Shown one piece after another: positions 8,386 to 18,498 of a stretch of DNA of 64,000 nt; the stretch's first letter is position 1, and each line of letters starts with the position of its first letter. Made by a program: the position numbers and the translations under genes. The notes under the pieces were generated by a model. The model saw only the letters and a program-made list of their open reading frames with translations. It was not told where the DNA came from and searched no databases. This DNA is from SCTD01 sp963784675 (GTDB taxonomy: Bacteria; Actinomycetota; Actinomycetes; Mycobacteriales; SCTD01), in NCBI GenBank assembly GCA_963784675.1, contig CAWASE010000001.1:496001-560000 (forward strand), in the 5' to 3' direction.

Positions 8386-8537
8386 TGTTTGTGCAGGTCA
8401 GCGGGGGTGCGACTACCCCGGCGCTCAACCGTGAGCACGCTCTTACACTTCTACGACAGCTGAGTCGGCGGCCGGTCACCGAGGCCTCCGAACGCCGTTC
8501 TAGGCTCTGACCTGCGGAAATACGATGACCGCAGGTC
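8386..8537. repeat. Dyad-bearing repeated element, copy 2
   Basis: Second copy of the element at 6953-7073. Block A is at 8386-8410, block B (ACTTCTACGACA) at 8447-8458 and block C (CTCTGACCTGCGG) at 8505-8517. The A-to-B spacing is the same 61 nt although the sequence between is not conserved; the B-to-C spacing differs (58 versus 28 nt). A perfect 9-bp stem (8509-8517 with 8529-8537) stands where copy 1 has its 11-bp stem. Confidence 0.65.
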
Positions 8538-8555
8538 GCCGAGGGTGGCCGCAGC

Positions 8556-8575
8556 AGTCCGCTTTTTTGCGGACT
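8556..8575. terminator. Perfect 7-bp hairpin with T6 loop
   Basis: AGTCCGC, six T, GCGGACT: a short perfect hairpin. It lies among several others between the toxin-antitoxin operon and the HTH remnant. Confidence 0.4.
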
Positions 8576-8585
8576 AGAGCCGGAC

Positions 8586-8630
8586 TGACAAGATCATGCG
8601 GACTCAAGGCGGGCTGGAACGATCTTGTCA
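8586..8630. repeat. 10-bp inverted repeat TGACAAGATC
   Basis: TGACAAGATC (8586-8595) is perfectly inverted at 8621-8630 with 25 nt between. It could be an operator for a dimeric regulator or a hairpin. It lies just upstream of the HTH remnant. Confidence 0.4.
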
Positions 8631-8646
8631 CGCGCTCTGCGCGAGG

Positions 8647-8670
8647 GCCCGTTCCCATCCGGGAACGGGC
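8647..8670. terminator. Perfect 10-bp hairpin terminator
   Basis: GCCCGTTCCC (8647-8656) pairs with 8661-8670 around a 4-nt loop. It is the strongest hairpin in this spacer and could terminate transcription from either side. Confidence 0.6.
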
Positions 8671-8685
8671 GCCCTGCGTCCGCGC

Positions 8686-9023
8686 GTGGCCGCGCAGCTG
8701 CTCGGGGCTGTCGGAGATGACTGTGCGGGCCTGGGTGGCGGAGGGCGTGCTGCCGGTCGCAGACACCAAGCTCGCCCCGCCTCCTGCTCGACGTCGAACG
8801 CGTCCACGACGTGCGCCACCTCGTCAGCGACCTCCGAGCGATCGGCGCGACCGCGAGGCCTGGACGAGGTGCCCCGCGGCTGGCCGACGCCGTCCGGCTC
8901 GACCGCGCCGATCTGGCCGAGTCGCTCGAGCAGATGCGGCGGGGCGAAGGCGACGTTATCGCCGAGGCGACGCAGCGCCGGCATGCCGTACCAGGTCACG
9001 GCCACCCCCTTGCCCAGCGGTAG
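8686..9023 (+). pseudogene. Decayed helix-turn-helix protein gene
   Basis: Pieces of one small HTH protein appear in different frames. VAAQLLG (from 8686) joins by a frameshift to LSEMTVRAWVAEGVLPVADTK, a MerR/excisionase-like helix-turn-helix. A second shift then leads to LLLDVERVHDVRHLVSDLRAIG and finally DRADLAESLEQMRRGEGDVI. The order matches a small actinobacterial HTH family with a Leu-rich second half. At least two single-base shifts are needed near 8700 and 8785. Because the surrounding genes are also damaged, true decay is likely here. Confidence 0.6.
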
Positions 9024-9196
9024 ATCGCCGGGCTCCGCGGCCCCCGCCGCAAGACCTTCGACGCCTTTCGTGTCCAGACTGGCCGTCGACGGCTGCCGGG
9101 CAGTTGCCTACCGCCTGACCCGTGCCGACCCGCTCCCCCGACTGTGCGTGCAGCACCTGCCCCCCGGTGACGCTGGCGGGCGTGACGTCCCTCGCG

Positions 9197-9975
9197 CTAT
9201 GCGCAGTGGCGCAGGACGGTCTCGATCAACCGGGCGGGCTGGTCCCAGTGCGGGAAGTGGCCGCAGCTCCTTCCAGATCTCGACGACGGCGTCGGGGAAG
9301 CGCTGCTGCAGCGTCTGCGCCTGGCTGGGCAGGGTGACGCGGTCCTGCGTGCCCCACACGGCCAGCACCGGCCCCGGGCAGCGAGCCCGCGGGCGCGCCC
9401 TGCTGGTCCGGCCCGGTCGACAGCGCCCGGATCGCCGGACTGGTGCCAGGCGCGTCGGCCAGGCCCTGGATCTCGCGGACGGCGTAGTCGCGGTCGAAGG
9501 CCCAGGGCCGGGCGGACAGCTGAGCCAGCAGCGCGGTCCGGCCGACCGGCGTCGCGAGCAGGGCCGGCAGGGCCGGGCGCAGCGTGCGCACGAGGGCGAC
9601 GCTCGCCGTGAGCGTCGCGCCGAAGACCTTCTTCTGCGTCGGGCTCCAGAAGCCTCCGGGGTCCAGGGCGACGACAGTGCGCCCGACGCCGCGGCGCGCC
9701 ATCTCCAGCACGAGGCGAGCCCCCATCGAGCTACCGACGAGGTCGGCGCCGCCAGGTCCTCGCGCGCGCAGGTGCGCCTCGAGCGCGTCGGCGACGACGG
9801 CGAGCGTGTAGTCGCCGGACGGCATCGGGGTCTGGCCGAAGCCGGGCAGGTCGAGCCGCACGACCTCGCGCTGGGCCTCGAGCCCGGCGAGCACGGGGCT
9901 CCAGGTGCCGGTGTCGGCGCCGACGCCGGGGACGAGGACGAGGGGACGACCGGAACCGGTTCGCAGGGTGTGCAT
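9197..9975 (-). pseudogene. Alpha/beta hydrolase, broken by two frameshifts
   Basis: Starting at ATG 9975 (AGGAG 6 nt upstream), the frame gives an alpha/beta hydrolase: LVLVPGVGADTGTW oxyanion region, DLPGFGQTP and the nucleophile elbow VGSSMGARLV. Near 9375 the frame shifts within a C/G run to GPVLAVWGTQDRVTLP, which carries the expected acid. Near 9272 it shifts again to GHFPHWDQPARLIETVL, which carries the catalytic His, ending at a stop at 9199-9197. All triad regions are present once the shifts are corrected, so this is either a recent pseudogene or a sequence-error case. Confidence 0.75.
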
Positions 9976-10172
9976 GCCGAACTCCTGCCCTGTCCAGCGC
10001 ATCTAATCCTGTTGCGCATCACCGGCATCGGTGGCGCGTCCGAAACATGCGCCAGCCGGGCCTGGCAGACGAAAGTGGGTACCCCTCGAGGAAGCGCCAG
10101 CGGTCACACAGGTGACCGAGGTCGTCGACGCTCGCGTGGGACCTCCCGCTCGACGGCAGGGCTACCGGGCGA

Positions 10173-11678
10173 TCAGGCGGCGGTCAGCCGCCGGCTCCGG
10201 CGCCGGACCACCAGCATGGTGACGCCGACCCCGGCCACGGCGAACAGGATGACGTACGGCACCTCCGGCACGACCGGGGCCGGTCCTTCGACGACGTCGT
10301 TGAACTGCACGATGTCGAGTCCGCGCTTGTAGTCGACGAGATAGACGGTCTTGCCGTCCGGCGCCCAGTGCGGCGCGGACGTGGCGCCACCGAGCGGCAG
10401 GAAGAAGCCGGCCTGGGAGAGCTTGCCGTCCGGGGCGACGCGCATGAACTTGGTGCCGTTCTCATACGCCGCGAGGGCGACGATGCCGCCGTTGCTGAAG
10501 TCCTGGCGCGGCTCGAACCAGTGCACGGAGCAGCCGAAACCGAAGCTGCCGTTGGGCGGGTTGCCGTCCAGGAAGTTGCCCGTGGTCGGACGGTACTGGT
10601 CGGCGAACGTCAGCGTGGGGCTGCTCGGGGTGCCGGTGACGATGAAGGTGGAGAAGGCACCGGCGTTGGGGTTGCAGGTACCGGTGAAGTTGGTCTCGCC
10701 ACCCTGCAGCGCGATCGTGTCCGCACCGCCGTTCGCCCACTCGGTGCCGTGCGTGAACCGGGTCTTGTCGTCGGGCGCACCGCTGAAGTCAGAGACCGCG
10801 AGCACAGCCGGGCTCTCGACGCTGCCGCCGTCCTCGACGTTCACGCTGATCAGGTACGCGGGCTGGCTGGCCGTGAACAGCACACCGGGCCGGATCTGGG
10901 TCTGGTGGTGCCCGCGGGTCAGCACCAGATTCTTGCCGTCCGGCCCCTTCCGGGCCCTGATGACGGCCTGCCAGTTGAACGGGGCCTTGGTCGCCGGCAC
11001 CGAGGGGGTCGCAAGCAGCCCGCGCAGGTCGACGACGTTGCCCGAGCTGCCGAACATGTAGGCGCAGGTGTTGCCGTTGACGGTGACGCACGTCTGGGTG
11101 TGGTCGCCGACGCCAGGCACGGTCTGGAGCAGCTTGGGGGCCGCGCCCCGGACGTCGTAGAGCGCCACGCAGCCGAGCGAGACGTTGCCGGGACAGACGC
11201 CCTGCGCGTTGACGGTAGGAGTCTGGCCGGAGATGCCCAGGACCTTGCCGTCGGTCGGGACCTGCTCGTTCTCGAACTCGACGTTGGCGTCCAACGAGCC
11301 GAGCAGCTGGGGCACGGTCGGATCGGTGATGTCGAAGACCTGCAGGTCCGTCGTGCTCGTGACGAACAGCCGGTTGCCGACGACGCGGGCCCCGACGCCG
11401 TCCGTGACCGTGCGCAACGTCCGGATGAACTTCACGTTCGAGGACGACACGTACCCGTTCCCGACCACAGGATCCTCGGCAGCGGTCCCCGCGAAGCTCC
11501 CACGCTGCTGCTGCTGCTGGAACAGGGCCAACGCGTCCTTGGCCTCCTGGGTCACGGGTCCCGGCTGCGCGCCCGGGTCCCGCTCCAGACCGTCGTGGGC
11601 GGCGGCCTGCCCGGCCAGCAGGGGAACCATCATCAGCGAGGCAGCGAGCCCCAGCGCAAACGTTCGGGTCGGCTGCAT
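10173..11678 (-). CDS. Exported LVIVD-repeat beta-propeller-like protein with C-terminal membrane anchor
   Basis: A 501-residue protein started at ATG 11678. The signal peptide (MQPTRTFALGLAASLMMVP..., cleaved after about residue 27) is followed by a His/Asp-containing linker and a run of five Gln. The body contains LVIVD-type repeat sequence (GARVVGNRLFVTSTTDLQVFDITDPTVPQLLGS), typical of surface beta-propellers, and several Cys, HH and DH pairs (GDHTQTC, TRGHHQTQ). A single C-terminal helix (about 470-490) preceded by VPEVPY and followed by RRRSRR resembles a sorting/anchor signal. Function unknown; probably displayed on the cell surface. Confidence 0.8.
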   Translation of the reverse strand: MQPTRTFALGLAASLMMVPLLAGQAAAHDGLERDPGAQPGPVTQEAKDALALFQQQQQRGSFAGTAAEDPVVGNGYVSSSNVKFIRTLRTVTDGVGARVVGNRLFVTSTTDLQVFDITDPTVPQLLGSLDANVEFENEQVPTDGKVLGISGQTPTVNAQGVCPGNVSLGCVALYDVRGAAPKLLQTVPGVGDHTQTCVTVNGNTCAYMFGSSGNVVDLRGLLATPSVPATKAPFNWQAVIRARKGPDGKNLVLTRGHHQTQIRPGVLFTASQPAYLISVNVEDGGSVESPAVLAVSDFSGAPDDKTRFTHGTEWANGGADTIALQGGETNFTGTCNPNAGAFSTFIVTGTPSSPTLTFADQYRPTTGNFLDGNPPNGSFGFGCSVHWFEPRQDFSNGGIVALAAYENGTKFMRVAPDGKLSQAGFFLPLGGATSAPHWAPDGKTVYLVDYKRGLDIVQFNDVVEGPAPVVPEVPYVILFAVAGVGVTMLVVRRRSRRLTAA

Positions 11679-11821
11679 GTGGCCTGCTCTCGTCAGTGGG
11701 GTTACCAGCGTTCTTTTGTCACGCGGCAGCAGACTCCTGCCGCCGAGCGAAAATTCGCGCCCCGGGCAGGACACAGCGGACATTCCGGCTCCGTGGACCT
11801 CGGCCCGCGATACTGGCGCCC

Positions 11822-12613
11822 ATGACCTCCGCCGCCCTCGCCCGCCGCGAGCTCGGCACGTCCGGTCCGACGGTGGTGCTGGTGCACGGCCTGCTCGGAC
11901 GCGGACGCAACCTGGCCACCGCCGGCGCCCACCTGGTCGAGCACGGCTACCGCGTGGTGCTGCTGGACCTGCCCAACCACGGCCGCTCCCCCTGGACCCA
12001 GACGCTGGACCTCTCCGAGATGGCCGACGCCCTCGCCGGCGCCGTCCAGCAGGACGCTCCCGTGCACCTGGTCGGGCATTCGCTCGGCGGCAAGGCCGTC
12101 ATGCAGCTGGCGCTGCGTCGACCTGGGCTGGTGGCGTCGCTGGCCGTCGTCGACATCTCGCCCGTCGACTACGGGACGACGAGCGCCTCCGAGTTCAGCC
12201 ACTACCTGCAGGTCCTGTCCTCGCTCGACCTCGCGACTCTGCGCGACAGACGGCACGCCGACGAGCAGGTCGAGCCTGACGTCCCGGACGCGCGCGTGCG
12301 CGGCTTCCTGCTGCAGAACCTCCGGCGCGAGGGCGACGGCTGGGCGTGGGACGTGAACCTGCAGGTGCTGGCACGCGACCTCGCCGCCGCCGCCGGCTTC
12401 CCGCTGGACGGCACCGCGCCCTACGACGGGCCCGTGCTGTGGATCGCCGGGGCCGACTCCCCCTACGTGCAGGACGCCTACCGCGACGCCATGACGGCGC
12501 TGTTCCCACGGGCCCGGCTGGTGCGCGTCAAGGGTGCGGGCCACTGGGTGCACTCCGAGCAGCCCGCAGTCTTCGCCTCCCTGCTGACCCGGTTCCTGGA
12601 CGCGCAGCGCTGA
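11822..12613 (+). CDS. Alpha/beta hydrolase (YbfF-type esterase)
   Basis: A 263-residue alpha/beta hydrolase. It has the oxyanion motif LVHGLLG near residue 21, the DLPNHGRS loop near 49-56, the nucleophile elbow GHSLGG with Ser87, acid in WIAGADS and His in KGAGHWVHSEQP. The NHGRS loop and length match the YbfF/EPHX-type short esterases. Start ATG 11822 lies 7 nt after GATACT, a leaderless arrangement. It converges on the S9 peptidase gene with only 7 nt between stop codons. Natural substrate unknown. Confidence 0.88.
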   Translation: MTSAALARRELGTSGPTVVLVHGLLGRGRNLATAGAHLVEHGYRVVLLDLPNHGRSPWTQTLDLSEMADALAGAVQQDAPVHLVGHSLGGKAVMQLALRRPGLVASLAVVDISPVDYGTTSASEFSHYLQVLSSLDLATLRDRRHADEQVEPDVPDARVRGFLLQNLRREGDGWAWDVNLQVLARDLAAAAGFPLDGTAPYDGPVLWIAGADSPYVQDAYRDAMTALFPRARLVRVKGAGHWVHSEQPAVFASLLTRFLDAQR

Positions 12614-12620
12614 CCGGCGG

Positions 12621-14569
12621 TCAGGGACGGACGAGCTCCAGCGGCGGGACGTCCGGCGGGTCGAAGCCGAGCACCTGCCCGTAGAAGGCCAGCTCGCTGC
12701 CCAGGCTGTGCACCATCGCCTCGCGCGAGCGGAAGCCGTGCCCCTCACCGTCGTAGAGCAGGTAGGCGTGCGGGACACCGTTGGCCACCATGGCGTCACG
12801 GAACAGCTCGGACTGGCTGGGCGGCACCACCTTGTCCTCGCTGCCCTGCAGCAGCAGCACCGGCACGCTGATCCCGTCGGCGTGGGTCAGCGGAGCGCGC
12901 TCGACGTAGAGGTCTCGGCGCTCGGGGTAGGGGCCGATGAGCTGGTCGAGGTAGCGGCTCTCGAAGTCGTGGGTGTCCTGCGCGAACTGCTCCAGCTCGG
13001 CGACGCCGAAGTAGCTGGCGCCGGCGGCGAAGGCGTCGGTGCGCGTCAGGCAGGCGAGCACCGTCCAGCCGCCCGCGCTGCCACCGGAGATGACGATCCG
13101 GGCGGGATCGGCCAGCCCCTGGTGCCCAGGTGCTCGGCGACGCTGACGCAGTCCTGGACGTCGACCACGCCCCACTGCCCGTACAACGCCTGCCGGTAGC
13201 TGCGGCCGTAGCCGGTCGAGCCGCCGTAGTCGACGTCGACGACGCCGATGCCGCGACTGGTCCAGAACGAGCGCAGCGCGCTGTAACCGACCTGCGTCCC
13301 TCCGGTCGGCCCGCCGTGGACCGTCATCAGGTAGGGCGGCAGCTCCCCGTCGGCAGCGGCGGCCTGCGGGTTGGTCGGCGGGTACACGTAGGCGTGCACG
13401 GTGCGGCCGTCCCGACCCGGCACCTGCAGGTGCTCCGGCTCGGCCACCCACCGCGGATCGGGGTCTGGCGCGCTGCGGGCGAGCTCGACGGGTTCGCCGC
13501 CGGGACGCACCGCGAGCAGGCGGGTCGGGCCGGTCGCGGTGCCGACCCCGCAGACGAGCAGGCCGCCGGCGGTGGCGAGCTGGGGCAGCAGGCTGGACAT
13601 CGGAAGGTCGAGGTCGGCGCTGCTGCCGTCGTCGAGGTCCACGATCCACAGCCCGGGACGACCGACCCCGTGCTTGAGCACCACCCGGCCCTGGTCCAGC
13701 GGCGCCCAGCTGGACATCCCGAACCGCCAGCCGGGCCAGCCGCACTCGCTGTCCGCCTCGCGCACGACCCGCAGCGACGGCGTGCCGTCCAGCTCGTGGA
13801 CCTCGTGCAGGTTCCACCAGTCCCCGCGCTCGGCGACGACCAGCAGCCGTCCGTCCTCGGTCCAGCCCGGCTGGAACAGCGCCTGCCCGCCCGCGACCTG
13901 CACCGGCGCCGTCAGGGTCGTGCCGTCCAGCCGGGCGAGCCACAGCGTCGTGTGGTCCCACGGCAGGTGCGGATGCTCCCAGGACAGCCAGCACAGGCGG
14001 GTGCCGTCGGGGCTGACCCGGGCGGTCGACAGGAAGTGCGGCCCGGAGAACAGGCTCGTCTCGGCGCCGTCGGTGGTGTCCAGGTGCACCAGGCTGCGGA
14101 CAGGAGAGGCTGTCGGCTCTGCCAGGACGTCGCGCACGCAGACGATCGACGTGCCGTCCGGGCACGCGGACAGGTCGGCGTAGCGGACCGTCCCGTCGGT
14201 GTCGGGAGTCAGCGGCACCGGCTCGGCCTGCGGCGCGTCGACCCGGTACAGGCGGGAGTCGGCGAACGAGCTCAGGACGACGCCGTCCGCGAGCGGCGCC
14301 CACGCCGCTCCCCCGTACTCGTGCACGCGGGTGCGGGCGTTCAGGCCCGGCCGTAGCCACTCCACCCGTTCGCCGCCCGGCTCGCGGCTGACGATCGCGG
14401 ACCGCCCCTGCTCGGTGGGTCGCACCTCGCTCCACCAGGCCACCACCGCTCCGTCGGGGCGCGTGGTCGCGGCGATCCCGTCGAGGCCGATGCCCGCCGC
14501 CACCACCTCGTCGGCGCTGACGGGGGACGGCCAGGCGCCGTGGGGCAGGGGGCGGGAGGACGGGGTCAT
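12621..14569 (-). CDS. S9-family prolyl oligopeptidase/acylaminoacyl peptidase (frameshifted)
   Basis: A two-domain serine peptidase of about 650 residues. The N-terminal part is a beta-propeller (repeats such as GTSIVCVRDVL, GTRLCWLSWEHPHLPWD). The C-terminal catalytic domain has Ser in VISGGSAGGWT, Asp in LQGSEDKVVPP and His in YDGEGHGF. Propeller and catalytic domain are in different frames: near 13118 one C is missing in a GGGGCTGG run, so EHLGTRG should continue as LADPARIVISGG. The start (ATG 14569) overlaps the ceramidase stop (ATGA), so both genes form one operon. The shift could be a sequencing error because everything downstream is intact. Confidence 0.85.
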
Positions 14570-16951
14570 CCGGTCATGATGCCCGCGCGCCACCGTCGAT
14601 CACGGCGTCGACGCGCGAGGAACAGCGCGAGGACGACCACCGCGGCGCCGGCAGCGGACCACGGTGCGGACGGGCCCGTCGCGGCGAGGGGAGCGCCGGT
14701 GCCGGGCCCGCCGACGACCCCGGGAGCCGCCGGCGGCGCGACCGGGCGCGGCGCCGCGACGGCCTGCCCGCAGACGGCCGGGTCGGCGGAGGCGTCGGCG
14801 CCGGTGCGACCGCTCGCCTGGACCGCGGCGCCGTTGCAGTTGCCGTACCGGTCCCGTGACCGCGCCGGCGGCGACCGCTGCGGCCGGTGCCGCTGCACCG
14901 TCGGCGACGGCCGGCCGGTAGGTGAAGTCGACCTCGGTCACGGCGTCGGGGTAGCGCACGACGGAGCCGGACGCGGTGCGGTCGACCGACAGCGTCGTGG
15001 CGGGCAGCACCGAGAAGCCGATGGAGGACAACCGGTAGCCGTGCGCGGTGACCACGAAGCGGTAGCTCGCCCAGCGCGACGTCGCGGGGCACCTCCCACT
15101 GCACGGTCGTAGCGGCCGTCGTCGTCGACCACCCACATCAGCGTCAGGCCGAGGTCGTCCAGCGCCCTGGTCCAGGTGCTGCCCGTCCGCCGCTCGACCG
15201 TGACGAACGGTCTGCCCGGCGGCATGTCGAGCCCGCGCTGGCCGCCCTGCCAGGCGAAGGCGGCCCGCTGCAGCCGCTGCGTCGCGACGGGCTGTTCCAG
15301 CGCGGTCGCCGACGTCGCGCCGGTGCCGAACGGCGCCGCGTCCGCCGCCGTCACGCCGTTGCGCGGGTCGAAGGCGTACGCCGGCGTCGCCGGCCGTCCC
15401 GCGACGAGCTGACCCGTGAGCGCGACCAGCTCCTCCTGCAGCAGCACCGAGGACGTCCGCCCGTACATCTGCGAGCCACCCTCGTAGTGCTGGGCGTCGT
15501 ACTCCTCCGGCGTGACGAAGTAGGACAGGTACTCGTTCGCCAGGCCGGACAGCTGCACGCCGGTGATCCCGGCGCTGCCCGCGGCCGACTGCAGGGCTGT
15601 GCGCACCCGGCGGCCCATCTCGACGGTCATCTCGCCCGGGATCGTCGCCATCAGCCGTTCGCCCACCCGGGCGACCAGCAGCGGGACCGCCTCGGGCGTG
15701 GCCGGCGACCTGCCTCGTCACGATGATCTTGTGGCCCTGCGCGGGGTCGATCGGGTCGTCGACGGCGCTGGCGCGGCCCTCGAACGGCGTCTGGGTGAGG
15801 TCGAACAGCGGGCCCCGCCCCTCCTCGGACCCGGTGAACAGCGGCAGGCCGGACTGGCCGCGTGCCGAGACCGGACCGGCCGCGGTGCCGCGACCGCAGA
15901 AGCAGGCCCGGGTCCAGCGCGTGTCGAGCTCCGGGGTGGTGGTCATGGACCGGCCCGCGGCGGTCCACGCACCGAGCATCGCGGCGGCCTCCGCACGCCC
16001 CACCTGCTCGGCCCAGGCGGGACCGTTGCGCACCAGACCGGCGGACTGGTCCCCCTCGTCGGTGTTGCCGTAGGCGTTGACGACGTCCTGACCCGCGGGG
16101 GTGCCGCCCCGGCGCCGGACCTCGTCCTCGAAGACCCGGGTCGCGGCGCCGTGGTGGTCGTCGTTGTAGACGCCGTAGGTGTACTGGTTGGTCGTGCCGT
16201 GATCGGCGAACGTGCTCCAGCCGCCGACCGGCCGGTAGGCACCGTCGAGCAGCTTGTCGATCCGCAGCACCTGCACGTCGGAGTCGATCGTGTGCTCGTA
16301 GCCGTCGGGATCGTCGGCCACCCGGCCGGTGTCGTAGGCCTTGACGATCCCGTGGTCGCGCAGGTGCGCCTCCAGGCTGCGGTTGGCCGTCAGACCCGAC
16401 AGCTGGCTGCTGCCCCATCCCAGCCGCGCCGGGCCCAGGTTGTCGTCGGCGGCCGCGATCGCCTCGGCCAGCCGCCGCACCTCGAAGGCGTACAGCTGCG
16501 GGTCGAGCGCGCCGGTGACGTTCTGGTCGGTCAGCGTGCTGGTCGTCATGAACACGGTGTTGTAGGTGTCGAAGTTGTAGTAGCCGCTCGGGGCCGCGTG
16601 GGTATGGCTGGCGCTGACGACGATGTTCTGCTCGGAGAAGCCCCGGCCGGCCAGCAGCTTCGCCGCGTCGGCCAGCACCCCGCCGGCGACGCCGTTGAGC
16701 CCGACGGCCACCAGCGCCAGCTTCTTGCCGCCGCGCTGCAGCACCACGGCTCGCGCCTCGATGCGGGTGTGCACGCCCCGCAGGACGGCGTCGCTGCGCA
16801 CCCAACCCTGCATGTAGTACCCGGTCGGCGACGTCAGGTCGGCCCGTCCGACCCCGGCGAGCAGGACGTCGGACGGGGCGGCGGACGCCGTCACCGTCGG
16901 AGCCAGCAGGGCAGCGAGCAGAGCGAGGACGGTCAGCAGGGCGCGGCGCAC
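14566..16951 (-). CDS. Neutral ceramidase-family secreted protein with LAxTG-type anchor (frameshifted)
   Basis: A secreted neutral/alkaline ceramidase-like protein of about 795 residues. It has a signal peptide (MRRALLTVLALLAALLAPTVTASA), GVGRADLTSPTGYYMQGW, zinc-site region SASHTHAAPSGYY, and STFADHGTTN and NAYGNTDEGDQS, all characteristic of the family that cleaves ceramide to sphingosine and fatty acid. The frame breaks near 15710, 15090 and 14860; the correct segments resume each time. The tail reads APLAATG, a hydrophobic helix and RRRR, which fits a class E sortase signal. Start GTG 16951 lies 6 nt after TAGCGT. It is followed by the S9 peptidase with a 4-nt overlap. Confidence 0.85.
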
Positions 16952-16957
16952 GTCCGC

Positions 16958-16963
16958 ACGCTA
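16958..16963 (-). promoter_or_regulatory. -10 hexamer TAGCGT (leaderless ceramidase start)
   Basis: TAGCGT on the minus strand is followed by exactly 6 nt and then GTG 16951. Confidence 0.5.
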
Positions 16964-16986
16964 GGCGGTCGGCGGGCCGCCAGCGT

Positions 16987-18498
16987 TCAGTGGCCGCTGA
17001 GCCGTCCCGCCAACCGGTCGTGCATGGCTGCCGACGGCCCGTTCAGGCCCACGATCTCGACCGTCTTGCCGCGCCGGGCGTAGCGCTGGGTGATGGCGTC
17101 CAGCGCCGCCACCGACGACGCGTCCCAGACGTGCGCCTGCGACAGGTCGATGACCACGGCGGCAGGGTCGTGGGCATAGTCGAACTGCGACACCAGGTCG
17201 TTGCTGGAGGCGAAGAACACCTGTCCGTGCACCGAGTAGATCACCTGGCTGCCGTCGGGGTCGGTCACGCTGGTGACCTCGACGAGGTGCGCCACGCGGC
17301 GGGCGAACAGCACCATCGCCGTGAGGACGCCCGCACCGACGCCGTAGGCGAGGTTGTGGGTGAGCACGACGACGGCGACCGTCGTCAGCATGACCGTCGT
17401 CTCGCTCTTGGGCATCGCACGCAACGTGGCCGGTGCCACGCTGTGCCAGTCGAACGTGCTCACCGAGACCAGGATCATCACCGCGACCAGGGCGGCCATC
17501 GGGATCAGGCCGACGACGTCGCCGAGCACGACCACCAGCAGCAGCAGGAAGACGCCGGCCAGGAAGGTCGACAGCCGGGTGCGCGCTCCCGACTTCACGT
17601 TGATCATCGTCTGGCCGATCATGGCGCAGCCGCCCATGCCGCCGAAGAAGCCGGTGACGATGTTGGCGACGCCCTGTCCCCAGGACTCACGGGTCTTGTC
17701 CGAGTGCGTCTCGGTCAGGTCGTCGACGAGCTTGGCCGTCATCAGCGACTCGATCAGGCCCACCAGCGCGATGCCCACGGAGTACGGCAGCACGATCTGC
17801 AGCGTCTGGGTCGTGAAGGGCACCGCCGGCAGCCCGAACAGGGGCAGGCTGTTCGGCAGCTCGCCCTGGTCGCCGACCGTCGGGACGGCCACCGAGGCCG
17901 TCACGGTCAGCGCCGTCAGCACGACGATCGCGACCAGCGGGGCCGGCACGACGGTGGTCAGGCGCGGGAGCCCGTAGATGATGCCGAGCCCCGCCAGCAC
18001 CAGCGGATAGACCAGCCACGGCACCCCGAGCAGGTGCGGCAGCTGCGCGCCGAAGATCAGGATCGCCAGGCTGTTGACGAAGCCGACCATGACGCTGCGC
18101 GGGATGAAGCGCATCAGCCGGGCCACTCCGGCCAGCGCCAGGGCCACCTGCAGCACCCCACCCAGCACGACGGCGGCGACGAGGTACTCCAACCCCTCGT
18201 CGCGGGCCAGCGGAGCCACGACCAGCGCGATGGCGCCGGTCGCGGCCGAGATCATCGCCGGCCGGCCGCCGGTGAAGGCGATGGTGACCGCCATCGTGAA
18301 GGACGCGAACAGCCCCACCCGCGGGTCGACGCCGGCCAGGATGGAGAAGGAGATGGCCTCCGGGATCAGCGCCAGCGCGACGACCAGCCCGGCCAGCACC
18401 TCGGTGCGCAGGACGGTGGAGGAGGTGAGCCAGACCGGCCGCGACCGCCCCGCTCCGCGCGGGGCACGGCCGGGACGGAGGGAGGTGGGGGCGGTCAT
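16987..18498 (-). CDS. SulP-family anion transporter with STAS domain
   Basis: A 503-residue SulP/SLC26 permease. The first 385 residues form about ten to twelve membrane spans with family signatures (LAGLVVALALIPEAISFSILAGVDPRVGLFAS near 35-65; GLIESLMTAKLVDDLT; NIVTGFFGGMGGCAMIGQTMINVKSGARTRLS). The last ~110 residues are a STAS domain (YSVHGQVFFASSNDLVSQF, VVIDLSQAHVWDASSVAALD). The family moves sulfate, bicarbonate or related anions; substrate cannot be assigned here. Start ATG 18498 is chosen because the conserved SulP N-terminus begins about 30 residues later and upstream residues are low-complexity. It is divergent from the subtilase gene. Confidence 0.93.
   Translation of the reverse strand: MTAPTSLRPGRAPRGAGRSRPVWLTSSTVLRTEVLAGLVVALALIPEAISFSILAGVDPRVGLFASFTMAVTIAFTGGRPAMISAATGAIALVVAPLARDEGLEYLVAAVVLGGVLQVALALAGVARLMRFIPRSVMVGFVNSLAILIFGAQLPHLLGVPWLVYPLVLAGLGIIYGLPRLTTVVPAPLVAIVVLTALTVTASVAVPTVGDQGELPNSLPLFGLPAVPFTTQTLQIVLPYSVGIALVGLIESLMTAKLVDDLTETHSDKTRESWGQGVANIVTGFFGGMGGCAMIGQTMINVKSGARTRLSTFLAGVFLLLLVVVLGDVVGLIPMAALVAVMILVSVSTFDWHSVAPATLRAMPKSETTVMLTTVAVVVLTHNLAYGVGAGVLTAMVLFARRVAHLVEVTSVTDPDGSQVIYSVHGQVFFASSNDLVSQFDYAHDPAAVVIDLSQAHVWDASSVAALDAITQRYARRGKTVEIVGLNGPSAAMHDRLAGRLSGH

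Noticed and set aside
14576..14581. CATCAT 6 nt before the S9 peptidase start as a leaderless promoter
   Set aside because: It lies inside the end of the ceramidase gene, which overlaps the start by 4 nt; co-translation explains it better.
12621..16951. Calling the ceramidase and S9 genes true pseudogenes
   Set aside because: All catalytic motifs are present and the breaks are single-base shifts in G/C runs like those in essential genes of this window.
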